Part shown: piece after piece, positions 11,598 to 22,750 of the stretch
Layout: each line of letters starts with the position of its first letter
Numbering within the stretch: the first letter of the stretch is position 1
NCBI GenBank assembly: GCA_964019055.1
Contig: OZ025223.1
Coordinates: 1,486,125-1,550,124, forward strand
Direction: 5' to 3'
From: Anthopleura xanthogrammica
Lineage: Eukaryota; Cnidaria; Anthozoa; Actiniaria; Actiniidae
DNA length: 64,000 bases
The notes under the pieces: model-generated
Told to the model about the DNA's origin: nothing
Seen by the model: only the letters and a program-made list of their open reading frames with translations
Databases searched by the model: none
Position numbers and translations under genes: made by a program

Positions 11598-12486
11598 GTA
11601 TTTTGAGGGAAGGGGGGCAAAGACCATGGGCAACATCCAGCCAAGATTGGCTCTTGTCCTGTCAAAGATTTCAGGTCAGTCATCTTAGTCAGTCTGATGT
11701 GGCCCATCATCATGCCCAGGCATTATTTTTAGCTCTTGTATTTGACCTACAGTTAAAAGTTTTCCCCATATTTTTCCTTAATTTTATTGAAGTACTTGGT
11801 GTGTGCTTTAGGAAAATGCCTCAAACTGCTCAGGTATGCTTGGAGAGGCTGCGCTAGCTAGTTCGACACAAAGTAAGATTATTATTAATAGTATTATAGT
11901 ATTATTATTTCCTTATTACCATTGAATTATTCACTGAAGATGAAATAAATATCTGTGAATATTTACCAAGACATTAAGGTAAATATTCACCACATTCACT
12001 GAGCCTCGGAGGTGAATTACTATATATTCAATTAGTATAACTTTAGACTTGAATATCAGAGACAAAAAAATTCAGGATAAAAATAATTTTTAGTAATATT
12101 TCCACTTTGGCAAACTTTGGCAAGCCTCATGATCACCGGTTGACCAATGAATATAGTGAGTCTCATAATCACTGGTCACTCACAGCATGTGAAATTCTAA
12201 AATATTCAAGTCCAAAATTATGCTATTATTAATAGATATGTTTATTTTTTGAGTACTTTTCTAGATTATAGTTTATAAAATGAAGTAGACTTTATGTCTG
12301 GGTTGGTTTATGTGTCTACAACCCTGGTTTATTAACTTATATTAAGCAGATGCCAAAAAGAATAAAAATATCAGCATAGATTGAACTGGTTCATATTTAT
12401 CTATCTCATATATTTACAAAATGTTTCCTAGATTATCCTGTGTGTGGGGCAACCTGTGGTATTTAAAGACGTTGATTGGCATTCTC

Positions 12487-12668
12487 ATTAGACCATTAAC
12501 TTAGGCCTAATGTTTTTCCATTTCAGACCACGTCATTCAGAAAATAAGATTCTTTGTTTAAGTTGTATCCATTCATTTGTCTTGGGCAACTGCAAACAAA
12601 GAAATGATACTCTAGGGAGTGATAGGTCGTTGGAAATAGGAAAACATTACACCCAAGGTCTCTATTGG
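12487..12668. mobile_element. MITE family B, copy 2
   Basis: The left end (TAGACCATTAACTTAGGCCT, then TGTTTTTCCATTTCAGACCA) and right end (AAACATTACACCCAAGGTCT) are complementary, and the internal words match the other three copies. The right arm is more degraded. Confidence 0.7.
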
Positions 12669-12740
12669 TTTCTATTTTTGAAAATAAATTTAAATTGCAT
12701 TGACAAACAACAGATAGGAGAAAAATCTAAAGTGTAATTA

Positions 12741-13060
12741 CATGCATTGTTTCGTATACATGCATTTTGTCGATATGCATGCACACATTTTACTGATCTG
12801 CATGCATGTATTTTGTTGGTATGTATGCACGCATGTTTCACATGCATCCATTATGTTAATTAGTCTGCATGCATGCATTTGATTGATCTGCATGCATGTA
12901 TTTTGTTGGCATGCATGCACGCATTAAGTTAGTCTGCATGCATGCATTTTTTGGTATGCATGCATGCATTATGTTTTGCATGCATTTTCAAAAATGGGCC
13001 AATTTGCATGCCAGCATGCAGGTATGCAATTGATGCCTGCTGCATGCATGAAACTTGCAT
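12741..13060. repeat. ATGCATGC-rich alternating purine-pyrimidine tract
   Basis: Repeated blocks of GCATGCATGC separated by TTTTGTTGGT or TAGTCT spacers, about 36 bp apart. Alternating purine-pyrimidine runs of this kind are self-complementary and can adopt Z-form or cruciform structure. No coding function. Confidence 0.85.
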
Positions 13061-13145
13061 CACTCACTCACTCATGCTATATGAATGCCCCAGTTTGGAT
13101 GGGATAAGCTTAAATAAAATAATTCTAATGTGTCCATGCAGTTTA

Positions 13146-16119
13146 CTAGGCGTAGTGAGCATCTGAGTACAGCTTGTTGTTCGTAGCGATGGTTTTTTCG
13201 ATGTCCTTGATTAAATTACTTGCTCCTAGGATTCCAAGCAGCTATGGGTGGAAAGGAAAGATGAGAAAAGATTAGGTTCGTTTTGGATTCTTTCTTTTAA
13301 CTTAAAATAAAATTAATAGACTTGATTTACATCTTTCCTGATTTTGCTTGAACCTTTATGAAATGATGATTGTTAAGGGAAAAAATATTATCTACAATGG
13401 ATGAAGTGCTTTCAAATGGGGACTGAATTTGACCATATTTAAGTCCCATGCCTACAACCTAAATTATAGACTTTCTCTACCTCTGAGACTTGCAGAGTCA
13501 CGAGCAGAGCAGATAAATGAAAAGAAAAGAAAAAACAATGAAAGTAAATGTCAAAGTCATGTGCAAGCATATGGAAAATAGTTTGCCAGGCGGGAAAATA
13601 GTTGGAAAAGTCCTTCGTCCAGCACTTCCTGGTCCAGGTTGAGCTGCCTGTGCTTTATTCTGCGCACACATTACTAGTAACTAGTACGAACGGAAACAAA
13701 AGAACTTTGCAAAAGTCTACCTAGATTAAAAATAAGTGTGCCACAATCCTCTGACAGAATACAGTACTTACTTGTATCAATGCAAAACCAAATGCGACTC
13801 CACCAATGATGTGCAAGTTATTAATCATCCAGTTTGACAGACTGTCCACACATCCTGTGATGTAGATGACACTGCTTGCCTCAGATGCCTAAATGAGAAG
13901 ACATATCACCTTGATTTCATGAAATGCATTTCTAAAACAATGGTTATTAATCTTGCATCGTGATTGGTTGGGAGAGCATGCTTTATAAGAGCACTCAGCA
14001 CAAGCACACACTTCAATAGACCAATTTCGAGATGCATGAGCGCTTTCAAAAATATTGCTGGCACAGACATGAAAAAAAGGCATTTTCATGCAAGATCAAG
14101 CACGCTATTGACTCTCCCCGAAAATGCCTCGAGATCATATACATGCCTGCAATATTTTTGAAAGTGCTTGGGCATCCCGAAAATGGTCTATTGCATCTGC
14201 AATTTCTACACATGCTTCTTCTAAGTAAACACTTCTCTTAAGCTGCCAATGTTGCAATTTTGTCTCGTGCTTGACTGGCAATGCAATTTCAGCTGCGACG
14301 TTGATGGGAATGAGGTCTTGCAACTATATAATTAAATAAATATAAATTTGAAGTTTCTTACCGTTTTTTGTCTTCGAATGCCAAATCCACATTGTGTGTT
14401 GATCTTGTCCTAATTAACAATATTATATAGGAGAATGATTTAATAAACCTTTTACCTTAAAAGCATAATGGTTTCCCATTTGAGTTGTCATGCCCTGACT
14501 TAGATGAGCCCAGAGGTTATTTCAGGGTTCAATCTGTGAGTTAGCCATGCCATGACTTAGATCAGCCCAGAGGTTGTTTCAGGGTTTGATCTATGAGTTA
14601 GCCGTGCCCTGACTTAGATCAGCCCAAAAATAAAATTTTCAGGTTCTTGATGCTTACCTTGATGCAGCAAGAGAAAGGAACACCACAAGCTTCTACTGAA
14701 TTTGTAGCAGAGCAGTTGAAGTATTTATTATGATTCCAGTCATGGTAAGAGTATCCTCCACAACACTTGAGACCTCCCTGTATTCCATCAATTGCATTTT
14801 GTAAATCAGGATCATCACGATAATGAACCACAAAGTGCTTGACTGCTGCAGCAACTTTAGCTCTTGTCTGTGAAAACAAATTTGGGTTAATGTGTTAAAT
14901 TCTGTGGGGGAGGTATGGATATTTTCTGGGACTACACAAATAATGTTCAGCAAAGCATATATCTAATGGATTCTATTCAATTTATTTGACAGTAACTTTA
15001 CCTGTTCAACGAAAAAGAATGCCAAAAACCCAGTGATGATTTCAAGAGTAAAAAGAATGATCAGAACAACCATATACTGAAAAATAAAACCATTAATTAT
15101 GAGATGCTTAAAACTCAATCTTCAAATAGATATCAAAAGTAATTATTAAAAAATTTGGTGTAAATTTGGAGTTGACTTGTAAACGAGGCTAAGCCTGTGC
15201 AAATGAGTCTGTGGTCTTCAAAAATAGCAGTTTGCATCAAATTTGAAAATGGTGTATTGCCATATACTGCCATAGGACTCCTGTCTGACCATGGAGCACA
15301 GCTCAGATTGTGTTAGGGTTGATTTTTGCAGAGGGAGGAAAACCAATTCGATGAGAGGTGTTGCATTAACAGAGCACACCAACTTTGTTTGCAACCTGTA
15401 CTTTCATCTTCTAGGAAAAGGAGGGATGACAAGAGTATTTATCACTTACTATTTTTAGAAGAATGTTGTTCTCTCTTAAGGCACCAATGCAACCACAAAA
15501 AGCAACAAGGAACAAGAAGACTCCAGTAACAATCAGCAAGACAGAAGGATCAAAAGAAAGACTGTCTTGTGTGTTGTACTTGTCCTTTTCACTGTGAGCC
15601 CATGAACCAACACCGATGAAGATTATCGATACAACCTGACAATGTATACAGCACACACTATATAGCGTAAGTAGAGGCATGATGGGAGGAATGTGTCACT
15701 TTCTGAAACCCCCTCTTTGGCATCAGAATGTAATGGAAAAAAGGTGGCCTGAACCCCTCCCTCGCTCCCTCTTTTGGGCCAGATAAAACCAAAGTCTGGA
15801 ACCTCCCCCTCATTAAAGAAATGCAGAATACACCTCCCATTTTTCGCATTCCCATTTTTTCACTTTTGCGGTTCATTTTAATTCCCATTCCCAGTGGCTT
15901 CAATGATATCTCCACCAAAACCAATTTAAAAATAAATGAATTCCAGTTCCCATTTATTCCAATACCACCTTTAAAAATATAAAAAGAAAGAAAAAGAATA
16001 ACATAAAAATAGGAGGTTAATCTACTCACCCAAACCAAAACATTGATGGCGAAGATAAAATACTTGACAACACAATGAAAGTTGACTTTCTCTTCTGTGT
16101 TAGAGCCATTATCATCCAT
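13146..16119 (-). CDS. TspanC8-type tetraspanin (TSPAN5/14/15/17/33-like)
   Basis: Four-pass membrane scaffold. TspanC8 members bind the metalloprotease ADAM10 and control its exit from the ER and its substrate choice. Seven coding exons (minus strand): 16030-16119 (ATG), 15450-15635, 15002-15076, 14658-14867, 14362-14409, 13772-13888 and 13146-13241 (TAG) give 273 residues, all junctions in phase. TM1 is about residues 18-40, TM2 61-82, TM3 93-116 and TM4 229-250. The large loop has CCG at 152-154 and eight cysteines in all (152, 153, 169, 178, 184, 185, 194, 216), the defining count of the subgroup, with GVPFSCC as in the TSPAN5/14 branch. An upstream in-frame TTG is not a likely start; ATG GAT GAT was chosen. 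The gene diverges from the ankyrin gene. Orthology to one vertebrate paralogue is not resolvable by eye. Confidence 0.95.
13465..13540. mobile_element. Single arm of the 4649-type fold-back element
   Basis: TATAGACTTTCTCTACCTCT, GAGACTTGCAGAGTCACGAG and an AAAAGAAAAG run match the left arm at 4649 in order. No mirrored arm follows. Confidence 0.5.
14015..14192. mobile_element. Fold-back MITE-like element (~75-bp arms)
   Basis: AATAGACCAATTTCGAGATG, TTTCAAAAATATTGCTGGCA and AAAAGGCATTTTC on the left are mirrored by GAAAATGCCTCGAG, GCAATATTTTTGAAAGTGCT and GAAAATGGTCTATT on the right. Located in the tetraspanin intron between exons 5 and 6. Confidence 0.7.
14484..14630 (-). repeat. 57-bp minisatellite, ~3 units
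   Basis: Units contain GAGTTAGCCATGCC, TGACTTAGATCAGCCCAGAG and GGTTGTTTCAGGGTT. The same unit forms arrays at 17975-18215 and 19757-20041 and occurs once beside a SINE at 46620. Confidence 0.85.
14901..14941 (+). repeat. Lone fragment of the 86-bp repeat
   Basis: TCTGTGGGGGAGGTATGGAT followed by ATTTTCTGGGACTACACAAA is half of one 86-bp unit, directly upstream (in the gene's direction) of tetraspanin exon 4. Confidence 0.8.
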
Positions 16120-17009
16120 GATATTGTCCAAAGAAGCTTACAACAAGTACGCACTATAAAATATGTTCAATAAATCTAAGCTCACACTAAAAAACTTACG
16201 ATATTTTGTACATTTTTCAGTAAAACTTAAGAGTTGAATTAACTCTAGAGTTGAGGGTAAAATTTTAAAAGATCAAAACATTATTGATCTATCATATTTT
16301 CTGACCACATTAAAGCTTAATGGCTTGTTGTAGAATTATTTACACTGGATACTTGAAACCTTGGAAACGTCTTGACGCTTGTAAGAGTTATATATAAGAG
16401 GCATACCTTTTAGGCCAAGATCGTACTTTCTGATGTACTTATAAGGAAGATTACTAACGTTCTGGTATTCTTTAACATATTAAAGAGAGATCGCAGAAAT
16501 ATTTAAAATGCTATGGCTTCGTAAACTGTAGATCAGCTTGTCTTTGGGAATGTGTTTTGATGGAATCGAAGCTAATGTAGTAGTCGGAAGGAGGTCGAGA
16601 AGTTCGGGGAGAAATCGGAGGATGGTCGTTAATGGAACGGAAAGGTATCGGATACCTTTATATGGGAAAAGAGTCGGAAAAGAAGAGAAAAAAAGAAGAG
16701 AAAGAGAAAGAAACCAAGAAAAACAAATTAAAATATATAAAGCTTATTAAATAAAAGAAATGGAAAATAGGAGCGATATAAACGAATGGACAAAAAAGGA
16801 AAAAGGAATATATAAAGGAAAAGCTAAGAAAAACTAAGATTTAGAAGTGAAAAAGAAATTAAAAAGAACGAGAGAAAGAAAGAAAAAAAAAGAAAAAAAA
16901 GGAAGGAAAGAAAAAAGTAAGAAAGAAAGATAATACAAATCCCTTCCCTAGGGGGTAGTGGTTGGTATACCCCTTGCAAGGTGTCAATAACACAGAACTC
17001 AAAACAAAG
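16120..17009. promoter_or_regulatory. Divergent promoter region, tetraspanin / ankyrin-SOCS gene
   Basis: 890 bp separates two start codons that point away from each other, so both 5' ends and their promoters must lie here. It contains a long purine tract (16672-16935). The right-hand start sits in CAAAGATGGCGGTGG, a match to the YY1-type AANATGGCGGC element that in mammals often overlaps the initiator ATG. Transcription starts are not visible. Confidence 0.6.
16672..16935 (+). repeat. Polypurine (GAAA/GAGA) tract
   Basis: About 260 bp almost free of pyrimidines on the plus strand, with GAAAGAAA and AGAGAAAG words. Such tracts can form triplex DNA and deplete nucleosomes; here the tract lies inside the divergent promoter interval. 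Confidence 0.8.
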
Positions 17010-20000
17010 ATGGCGGTGGCTCCGGCTCAGTTCAACGTGGTACTTGGCTTCAGTCAAACACCTCTAACTCAAGCATTAGAAAACAAAAACTTCCAAGAAG
17101 CCCTAGACTTCATTAGCAACCGTTATGGAGGCTGTTTTGATGAAGGATATTATCGTAGAATCCCGCTATACATAGTTTTATCCGGTGAAAAAACATGTTA
17201 TGGAAAAGTCATGCCTGTTCACTTAGACATCGCGAAGAGACTTATTGAGAGAGGTACAGATTGATAATAAGAGTTAAGAAGTAAGGAAAGTCTTCTTGAC
17301 GTAGCTGAAGGGTTGAAATAAGTCTAGATGGCAGTCTTTTGAGCTAGTTTGTCTGGTTTTTTATTTAATTTGAGAATTATATTTTGAACGTCGTAAGCTT
17401 ATTTTGGTTTAAAACTTTTAGTGACGTCCAAAAAAGATTTCTGAATTACTTAAGAGTTAAAAATAGGTGATCTGAATTTCAGATTCCTCCTTAAACTTCG
17501 TTAAAATTCTCGATTAAACCTTCCATTCCTTAACAATTTTTTTGTATAATCTTAAATGAAATATTCTCTTCAAAATAATTTTAGACAATTCCATTTATTG
17601 ACTCCAAATATAAGAAAGTAAGCTTATATTTTATTTTTTTGAGAAATACGAATTTATTTATTTATAATACAAGTTATTATATTTATCAGTTTTCATGTAT
17701 TTTATTTATTTATTTTCAGGAGCAAATCCTATACTTCGAATTCCAGAGGTAAAGCTTAGAAACGTTTTTGAAGTAATTACTTAATACTTGGATTTTGAAT
17801 CAATGGAGTTTATATGGTTGAGAGATTCCATTCATAATGTGGTGGTCAATTAACTCCAGCAATTTTACATAACAATGTCATTGACCTGACAATGCGTCAT
17901 AGAAACCCCGTCATAGGTCCATGTTGTTTTGTTGTTGCTAAAGCATGTGTTTTTGGACTATGTTTTACCTGCAGGTTTTGTCTAAGTCAGGGCATGACTA
18001 ACTCACAGATCAAACCCTGAAACAACCTCTGGGCTGATCTAAGTCAGGGCACAGCTAACTCACAGATCCAACCTTGAAACAACCTCTGGCTGATCTTATT
18101 CAGGGCATGACTAACTCACAAATCAAACCCTTTTAAACAGGGTTTTGATCGGTGAGTTAGCCTTGCCATGACTTTGATCAGTCCAGAGGTTGTTTCAGGT
18201 TTTGTCCCTAAACTCTGTCCACCAAACAAAGATTTAGGCAGCTTGATATTAAGAATACGCTATTGTTGACAGACTTAGAATGCTCTTTGTATTGCTTAAC
18301 AATAGCGATTATAATGCATAAGTGTTTATGTATAAATTTGGACAATAAGCAATTTTTGGAAGAGGTTGAGTAAAATATTGTGATTTGTTACTGGGAAGCA
18401 AGCAATTATTCGCAGATGCTGAAGGCAGACAAATTATTGCTAGTGAGACACCAGCAAACCACCATATTTTGTGATAATGTACCAAGTTCAATAATTGTTT
18501 TATCATTCAAATTATTTCTTGTATTTTGGCTGTTTTTTGCTGTATCAAATATGCCAAGTCATTTTCTGACAGCTCAGAGAAGCAAGCCATGTTGAGAAAT
18601 AGAACATTACTGCACATGAGCAGACCATTATATGCAGCAACATGGCTTTGCACTGTAATGTGCATGATGGGCAGACCATTATTTGTAGGCAGTTATTTGC
18701 TGTTATCTTGGCCAAAAACAATGGAAAAATAACTTGAATGATACTAGTTATAATTTATTAATGGCAAGGTAATTTCACGTGCTATGATTGGTCAATTTGT
18801 GGTCCTTAACCTACAGTATGGACCGAAAATCAAAATTGTCTCTCCTAGCCTTGCCATATAATAAAATATCTTATTAACCTCATGTGCTTGGTCCGTACCG
18901 TTTTTTCCATTTTTTTTTATGGCCCACCAGCTACGCGCTTGGGCCATAAAGCAGTGGAAAAAACTCAGTCCATAACTTATGGTACGGACCTCGAACTCAG
19001 TTAATAAGAGCTATTTATTCACACTGAAAAGTTAAATATTCTGGTTGTAAATATTTAATTTTTTTTAACTTGTTAATGGGTGTCACTGTTCGGTTGTACA
19101 TCAAATTAACCCTTTCCTCCAAATCCCAGCATATTGTACAAGGATGGTGATAAATGGAGAGAACAACTCTTCAAACAAACTCTACTCACATACGATGATG
19201 GGTCCACCCCAATAACTAAAAAATAGTTTTTCATTTTGACTAATAAACTTGTTTGTTGAACTAGAGTATAGGCGCAGAGTATATCGGTCCAGGAAGGAGT
19301 CCCCTTGAATGTGTGGTAGACTTGTACAATACTGTGACAGCATATGACCTAGGAAGCACACCGACAGACATAGCCCCACCCTACCCTGCCGTCCTGATGA
19401 ACGGCCAAAGATGTACCAGCATAAGGGACCTCATTGATGACCTAATAAGTCTGGTGTGGATGTTACTTGGTCATGGTGCCGAGGTGAATGTTCGTGACGC
19501 CGAAAACAAGACTCCTCTACACAACACTTTGATTAGGTCAGCTGACCTGCGCATGGCAGAAATCCTGTGCGATAATGGTGCAAATGTCAATGCTGCTGAT
19601 CGCTGTGGTAATACACCCTTAATGGCAGTATGCAGTCCTATGCCATGGAGGTATTATGAAGAATATGGACCAGTGGTCAGTGGATATGATGTTTCTAAAG
19701 CAGTGTTTTATCTTCTCAGATTTGACAATGTTAAGGTAAGGATCCTTCAATTTTATTGAACCCTGTAACAACCTCTAGACTGATCAAAGCCAGGGCATGG
19801 CTAACTCACAGATTGAACCCTGAAACAACCTCTGGACTGATCAAAGTCAGGGCAGGGCTAACTCACAGATCGAACCCTGAAACAACCTCTGGTCTGATCT
19901 AAGTCAGGGCATGGCTAACTCACAGATCAAACCCTGAAACAACCTCTGGGCTGATCTAAGTCAGGGCACGGCTAACTCACAGATCAAACCCTGAAACAAC

Positions 20001-21845
20001 CTCTGGGCTGATCTAAGTCAAGGCATGGCTAACTCACAGATTGCATTGGAATTTAGCATGTTAAGTTTTGCAGAGGGAGAAAAACTGGACAAACCAGAGA
20101 AAATCCCTCTATTCAAGGGCTAGACGTAACAAACTCTACTCATATGACTGTGATGCTGTGTCTGGGAATTGAACCTGAGAACCCAGAGGGAGAGGCACAG
20201 CAATCCTTAGCATTACTAGAATATAATCATGGTAATTGGTTCTGAACTTATTCCTAAGTATTTTTTTATTCCAGATTAACAGTTGCGGAGTACATGGTAG
20301 AACTGCCCTCTTCTATGCCATGCAGTCAGGCAACTTTCATGTGGCAAAAATTTTACTGGAACGAGGAGCAAATCCAAATCTGAGAGGGATGGGACCTGAT
20401 GGAAGGTAGAGTGATATTATAATAATGAATTTTCAATGAAGGGAGAAGAAAATACCCCCTCCCCCTCAGAGGGGGACTGGAATTTCCAAGGGGTGGGTAG
20501 TGACTGAGGAGGGTATATTGTGTAGTTCCAGAAAATATCCATACTTCCCCCACAGAGGGTGACTGGAATTTTCAAAGGGTGGGGAGGGTTTGAGGAGGGT
20601 ATATTGTGTAGTTCCAGAAAATATCCATACTTCCCCCACAGAGGGTGGTTGGAATTCCCAAGGGGTGGGGAGAGTCTGCAGAGGGTATATGGTATAGTTC
20701 CAGAAAATATCCATACCTCCTCCACAGAGGGTAACTCCAATTCCCAGGGGTGGGGAGAGTCTGCAGAGGGTATATGGTGTAGTTCCAGAAAATACTCATA
20801 CCTCCCCCACAGAGGGAGATTGGAATTTCCAAGGGGTAGGGAGGGGCTGCGGAGGGTATATGGTGTAGTTCCAGAAAATATCCATACCTCCTCCATAGAG
20901 GGTAACTCCAATTCCCAAGGGGTGGGGAGAGTCTGCAGAGGGTATATTGTGTAGTTCCAGAAAATATCCATACCTCCTCCACAGAGGGTAACTCCAATTC
21001 CCAAGGGGTAGGGAGGGTCTGCGGAGGGTATATGGTGTAGTTCCAGAAAATACTCATACCTCCCCCACAGAGGGAGATTGGAATTTCCAAGGGGTAGGGA
21101 GGGTCTGAGGAGGGTATATTGTGTAGTTCCAGAAAATATCCATACCTCCCCCACAGAGGGTGACTGGAATTCCCAAGGGGTGGGGAGGGTCTGAGGAGGA
21201 TATATTCTGTAGTTCCAGAAAATATCCATAACTCCTCCACAGAGGGTGACTTGAATTCCTAAGGGGTGGGGAGGGTCTGCCAATCCTTTTCTGAATATGT
21301 GATCACTTTAAACATAACTATAGAATTTTTTTATTGATGACAGTTATGTTTCTCCACTGCTTGCATCTTTGATTCCCTGGACAGCACTAGACCGCAAGGA
21401 CATCAAGACAAACCTTCGGGGAGTCTCTACACTGATTGATGAAGGATTTTTCTCAACACCAGAGATTTTAAAAGAAGTCTTGGAATATGCTGTGGTGGAC
21501 AACGGTGACAAGACATTACAACAAAATCTTCTTCACAAGGGAGTTAATTTGATACAGTTGTTATTAGGACAAAGCAGTGCCCCCCTGACTCAACTAGCAG
21601 CAAGAACTGCTGTCCACTACAAATTCCCAAATCTGGAATTTTCATCTCTGTCGTCATTTGATGTCAGTGACTTGGTTCGTTCACAGGGACTGCCGCTGGA
21701 GTTGATTACACATTTACAGATTGTTCTTTTGAGGGAGAAGATTCTTAGCGTGTTAAGTGAGATAGACTGGGATAATTGGGATGTGGAGGAATTTTCCTTG
21801 AATGATAGTGATGAATATGATGAATCTGATGATGAATTCTGGTGA
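17010..21845 (+). CDS. Ankyrin-repeat protein with SOCS-box-like C-terminus (ASB-like)
   Basis: Probable substrate receptor of a Cullin-5 ubiquitin ligase if the SOCS box is real. Exons 17010-17253, 17720-17748, 19265-19735, 20275-20405 and 21344-21845 join in phase to 458 residues. Ankyrin signatures are GHGAEVNVRDAENKTPLH, DNGANVNAADRCGNTPLM and HGRTALFYAMQSGNFHVAKI (roughly residues 155-290). The C-terminal part has PLTQLAARTAV (372-382), which fits the elongin-C BC-box pattern, followed after a variable gap by VRSQGLPLELITHLQ (403-417), similar to the second half of SOCS boxes with an LPxP-like LPLE. A Trp/Asp/Glu-rich acidic tail (about 432-458) extends past the usual SOCS end. The start at 17010 is in a strong YY1/Kozak-like context. 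Ankyrin assignment is secure; the SOCS box is inference. No named orthologue is claimed. Confidence 0.85.
17975..18215 (+). repeat. 57-bp minisatellite, ~4 units
   Basis: TCTAAGTCAGGGCATGACTA, ACTCACAGATCAAACCCTGA and ACAACCTCTGGGCTGA repeat at 57-bp steps. The final unit is partly in the opposite orientation (GTGAGTTAGCCTTGCCATGA at about 18152). Confidence 0.85.
18868..19010. mobile_element. Fold-back MITE-like element
   Basis: CTTATTAACCTCATGTGCTT then GGTCCGTACCGTTTTTTCCA is mirrored by GTGGAAAAAACTCAG, GGTACGGACC and AGTTAATAAGAG. The loop contains a second inverted pair (ATGGCCCACCAG / CTTGGGCCAT). It lies in the ankyrin-SOCS gene intron 2. Confidence 0.6.
19757..20041 (+). repeat. 57-bp minisatellite, 5 units
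   Basis: AACCCTG recurs at 19759, 19816 and 19873, giving an exact 57-bp period, and continues to about 20041, where the sequence runs into a SINE family B body on the minus strand. The array therefore forms the SINE's 3' tail. Confidence 0.9.
20042..20235 (-). mobile_element. SINE family B with 57-bp-repeat tail
   Basis: On the minus strand a tRNA-like B box (GGTTCAATTCCCAGACACAG) is followed by GTAGAGTTTGTTACGTCTAG and a TTTCTCCCTCTGC segment. It then enters the 57-bp tandem repeats at 20041. The head is weakly preserved. Confidence 0.65.
20453..21285 (-). repeat. 86-bp minisatellite array, ~10 units (ankyrin gene intron)
   Basis: Units carry GAATTTCCAAGGGGTGGG, GAGGGTATATTGTGTAGTTC and CAGAAAATATCCATACCTCC. 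Some units have AATTCCCAAGGGG or ACTCCAATTCCC variants that alternate, suggesting unequal exchange. Long frames (up to 288 codons) run across it because the unit lacks stops in all three frames of one strand; these are not genes. Confidence 0.95.
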
Positions 21846-22750
21846 TTTTTCATTTCGTCTTTAAAGTGGCACTTCACCTCTGGAACAATTCTACTCCATG
21901 ACTCCATAAAACAACAACCACTGCTAAGTTCTGTGCCAGCAGTGTTTTGCTGTAATTTGGACTTGTTTCAGTGGGATTAGTGCCACTTTAAGGTGGTATT
22001 CTGCGTACAAGGGAATGAAATGAAAGTGGAAATATACTGTTAAAATAACTGTTTATCACATGACATATTTAAAAAAAAGTGTAAGGAGCCTTTCACTAGG
22101 ATGGGGTGGGGGTGGGGGTGTCGTTGGGATCACTATTATAGTGGGTACATATGTGATGCCCTTTTTGCCACCCATAGTTTTGAAAATTTTATTTGAGTCT
22201 TGCTTCAAGGGTTTCCACTTCTCAAGCAACTCTCCTTGCAGGACATTGCACGGTAGGGTTTTTAAAAACTTAGTAGTTGCATGCATTATAAAACATTTTA
22301 CTGGTCTGCAAATGGCAGGGCCTAAACATTATAATTCTAGTATGCATGCATCTTAGCAATAATCAATGTAATGCTTGATTAACAAGTATCTGAGGACTTA
22401 GAATGTTTCATGTGGCTGGACCACTAAAATAGGACATTTCCATTATGGCGTCACTAAAATAGGACATTTTAGACAAGGTATTGTATACAAAAACCTTTTA
22501 AAAGTAAAGCAAATGTTTGAAATTATACTAGGGGCATAGCCAGAAGGCTAAGGGGGTCTTTTATTAGCCGTTTTTTAAGTAAATGTTTTAAATATGGGTT
22601 TTCCTCCCACCACCCCCCACATTGGAAAATCCTGGCTACGCCCCTCTATACCACACAATCGTTATTTAAAAATATTGTTATTTATACATACATATCTTCA
22701 GCACTCTTTAGTTTGTTAATAAAAATTTCCAATTTCACAACCATTTCCAT
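21846..22750. other. 3' flank of the ankyrin-SOCS gene, before the satellite
   Basis: Probably 3' UTR and intergenic sequence. There is one hairpin element at 22530-22650 and an AT-rich run into the first, degraded satellite monomer. No coding exon was seen. Confidence 0.6.
22530..22650. mobile_element. Short fold-back element (GGGGCATAGCCAG ends)
   Basis: ACTAGGGGCATAGCCAGAAG on the left is mirrored by CCTGGCTACGCCCCTCTATA on the right, enclosing about 85 bp. Ends of this type are common among short DNA-transposon derivatives. Confidence 0.6.

Larger units (their letters stand above)
8896..13145. other. Intergenic region between convergent sestrin and tetraspanin genes
   Basis: About 4.2 kb between two 3' ends. 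I see no splice-flanked coding exon. Recognisable content is two copies of MITE family B, a half fold-back element (10092-10190), a GAT-type array (10418-10845), a hairpin element (11480-11597) and an alternating ATGCATGC tract (12741-13060). The rest is AT-rich and featureless by eye. Confidence 0.7.

Noticed and set aside
15658..16131. 157-codon frame as the tetraspanin N-terminal exon
   Set aside because: Only its first 30 codons (from ATG at 16119) are exon. A donor at 16029 and phase with exon 2 show the rest is intron.
20417..21283. 288-codon and 222-codon minus-strand open frames
   Set aside because: They are translations of the 86-bp tandem repeat in shifting frames, with no splice or homology support; the same peptides recur at every array.
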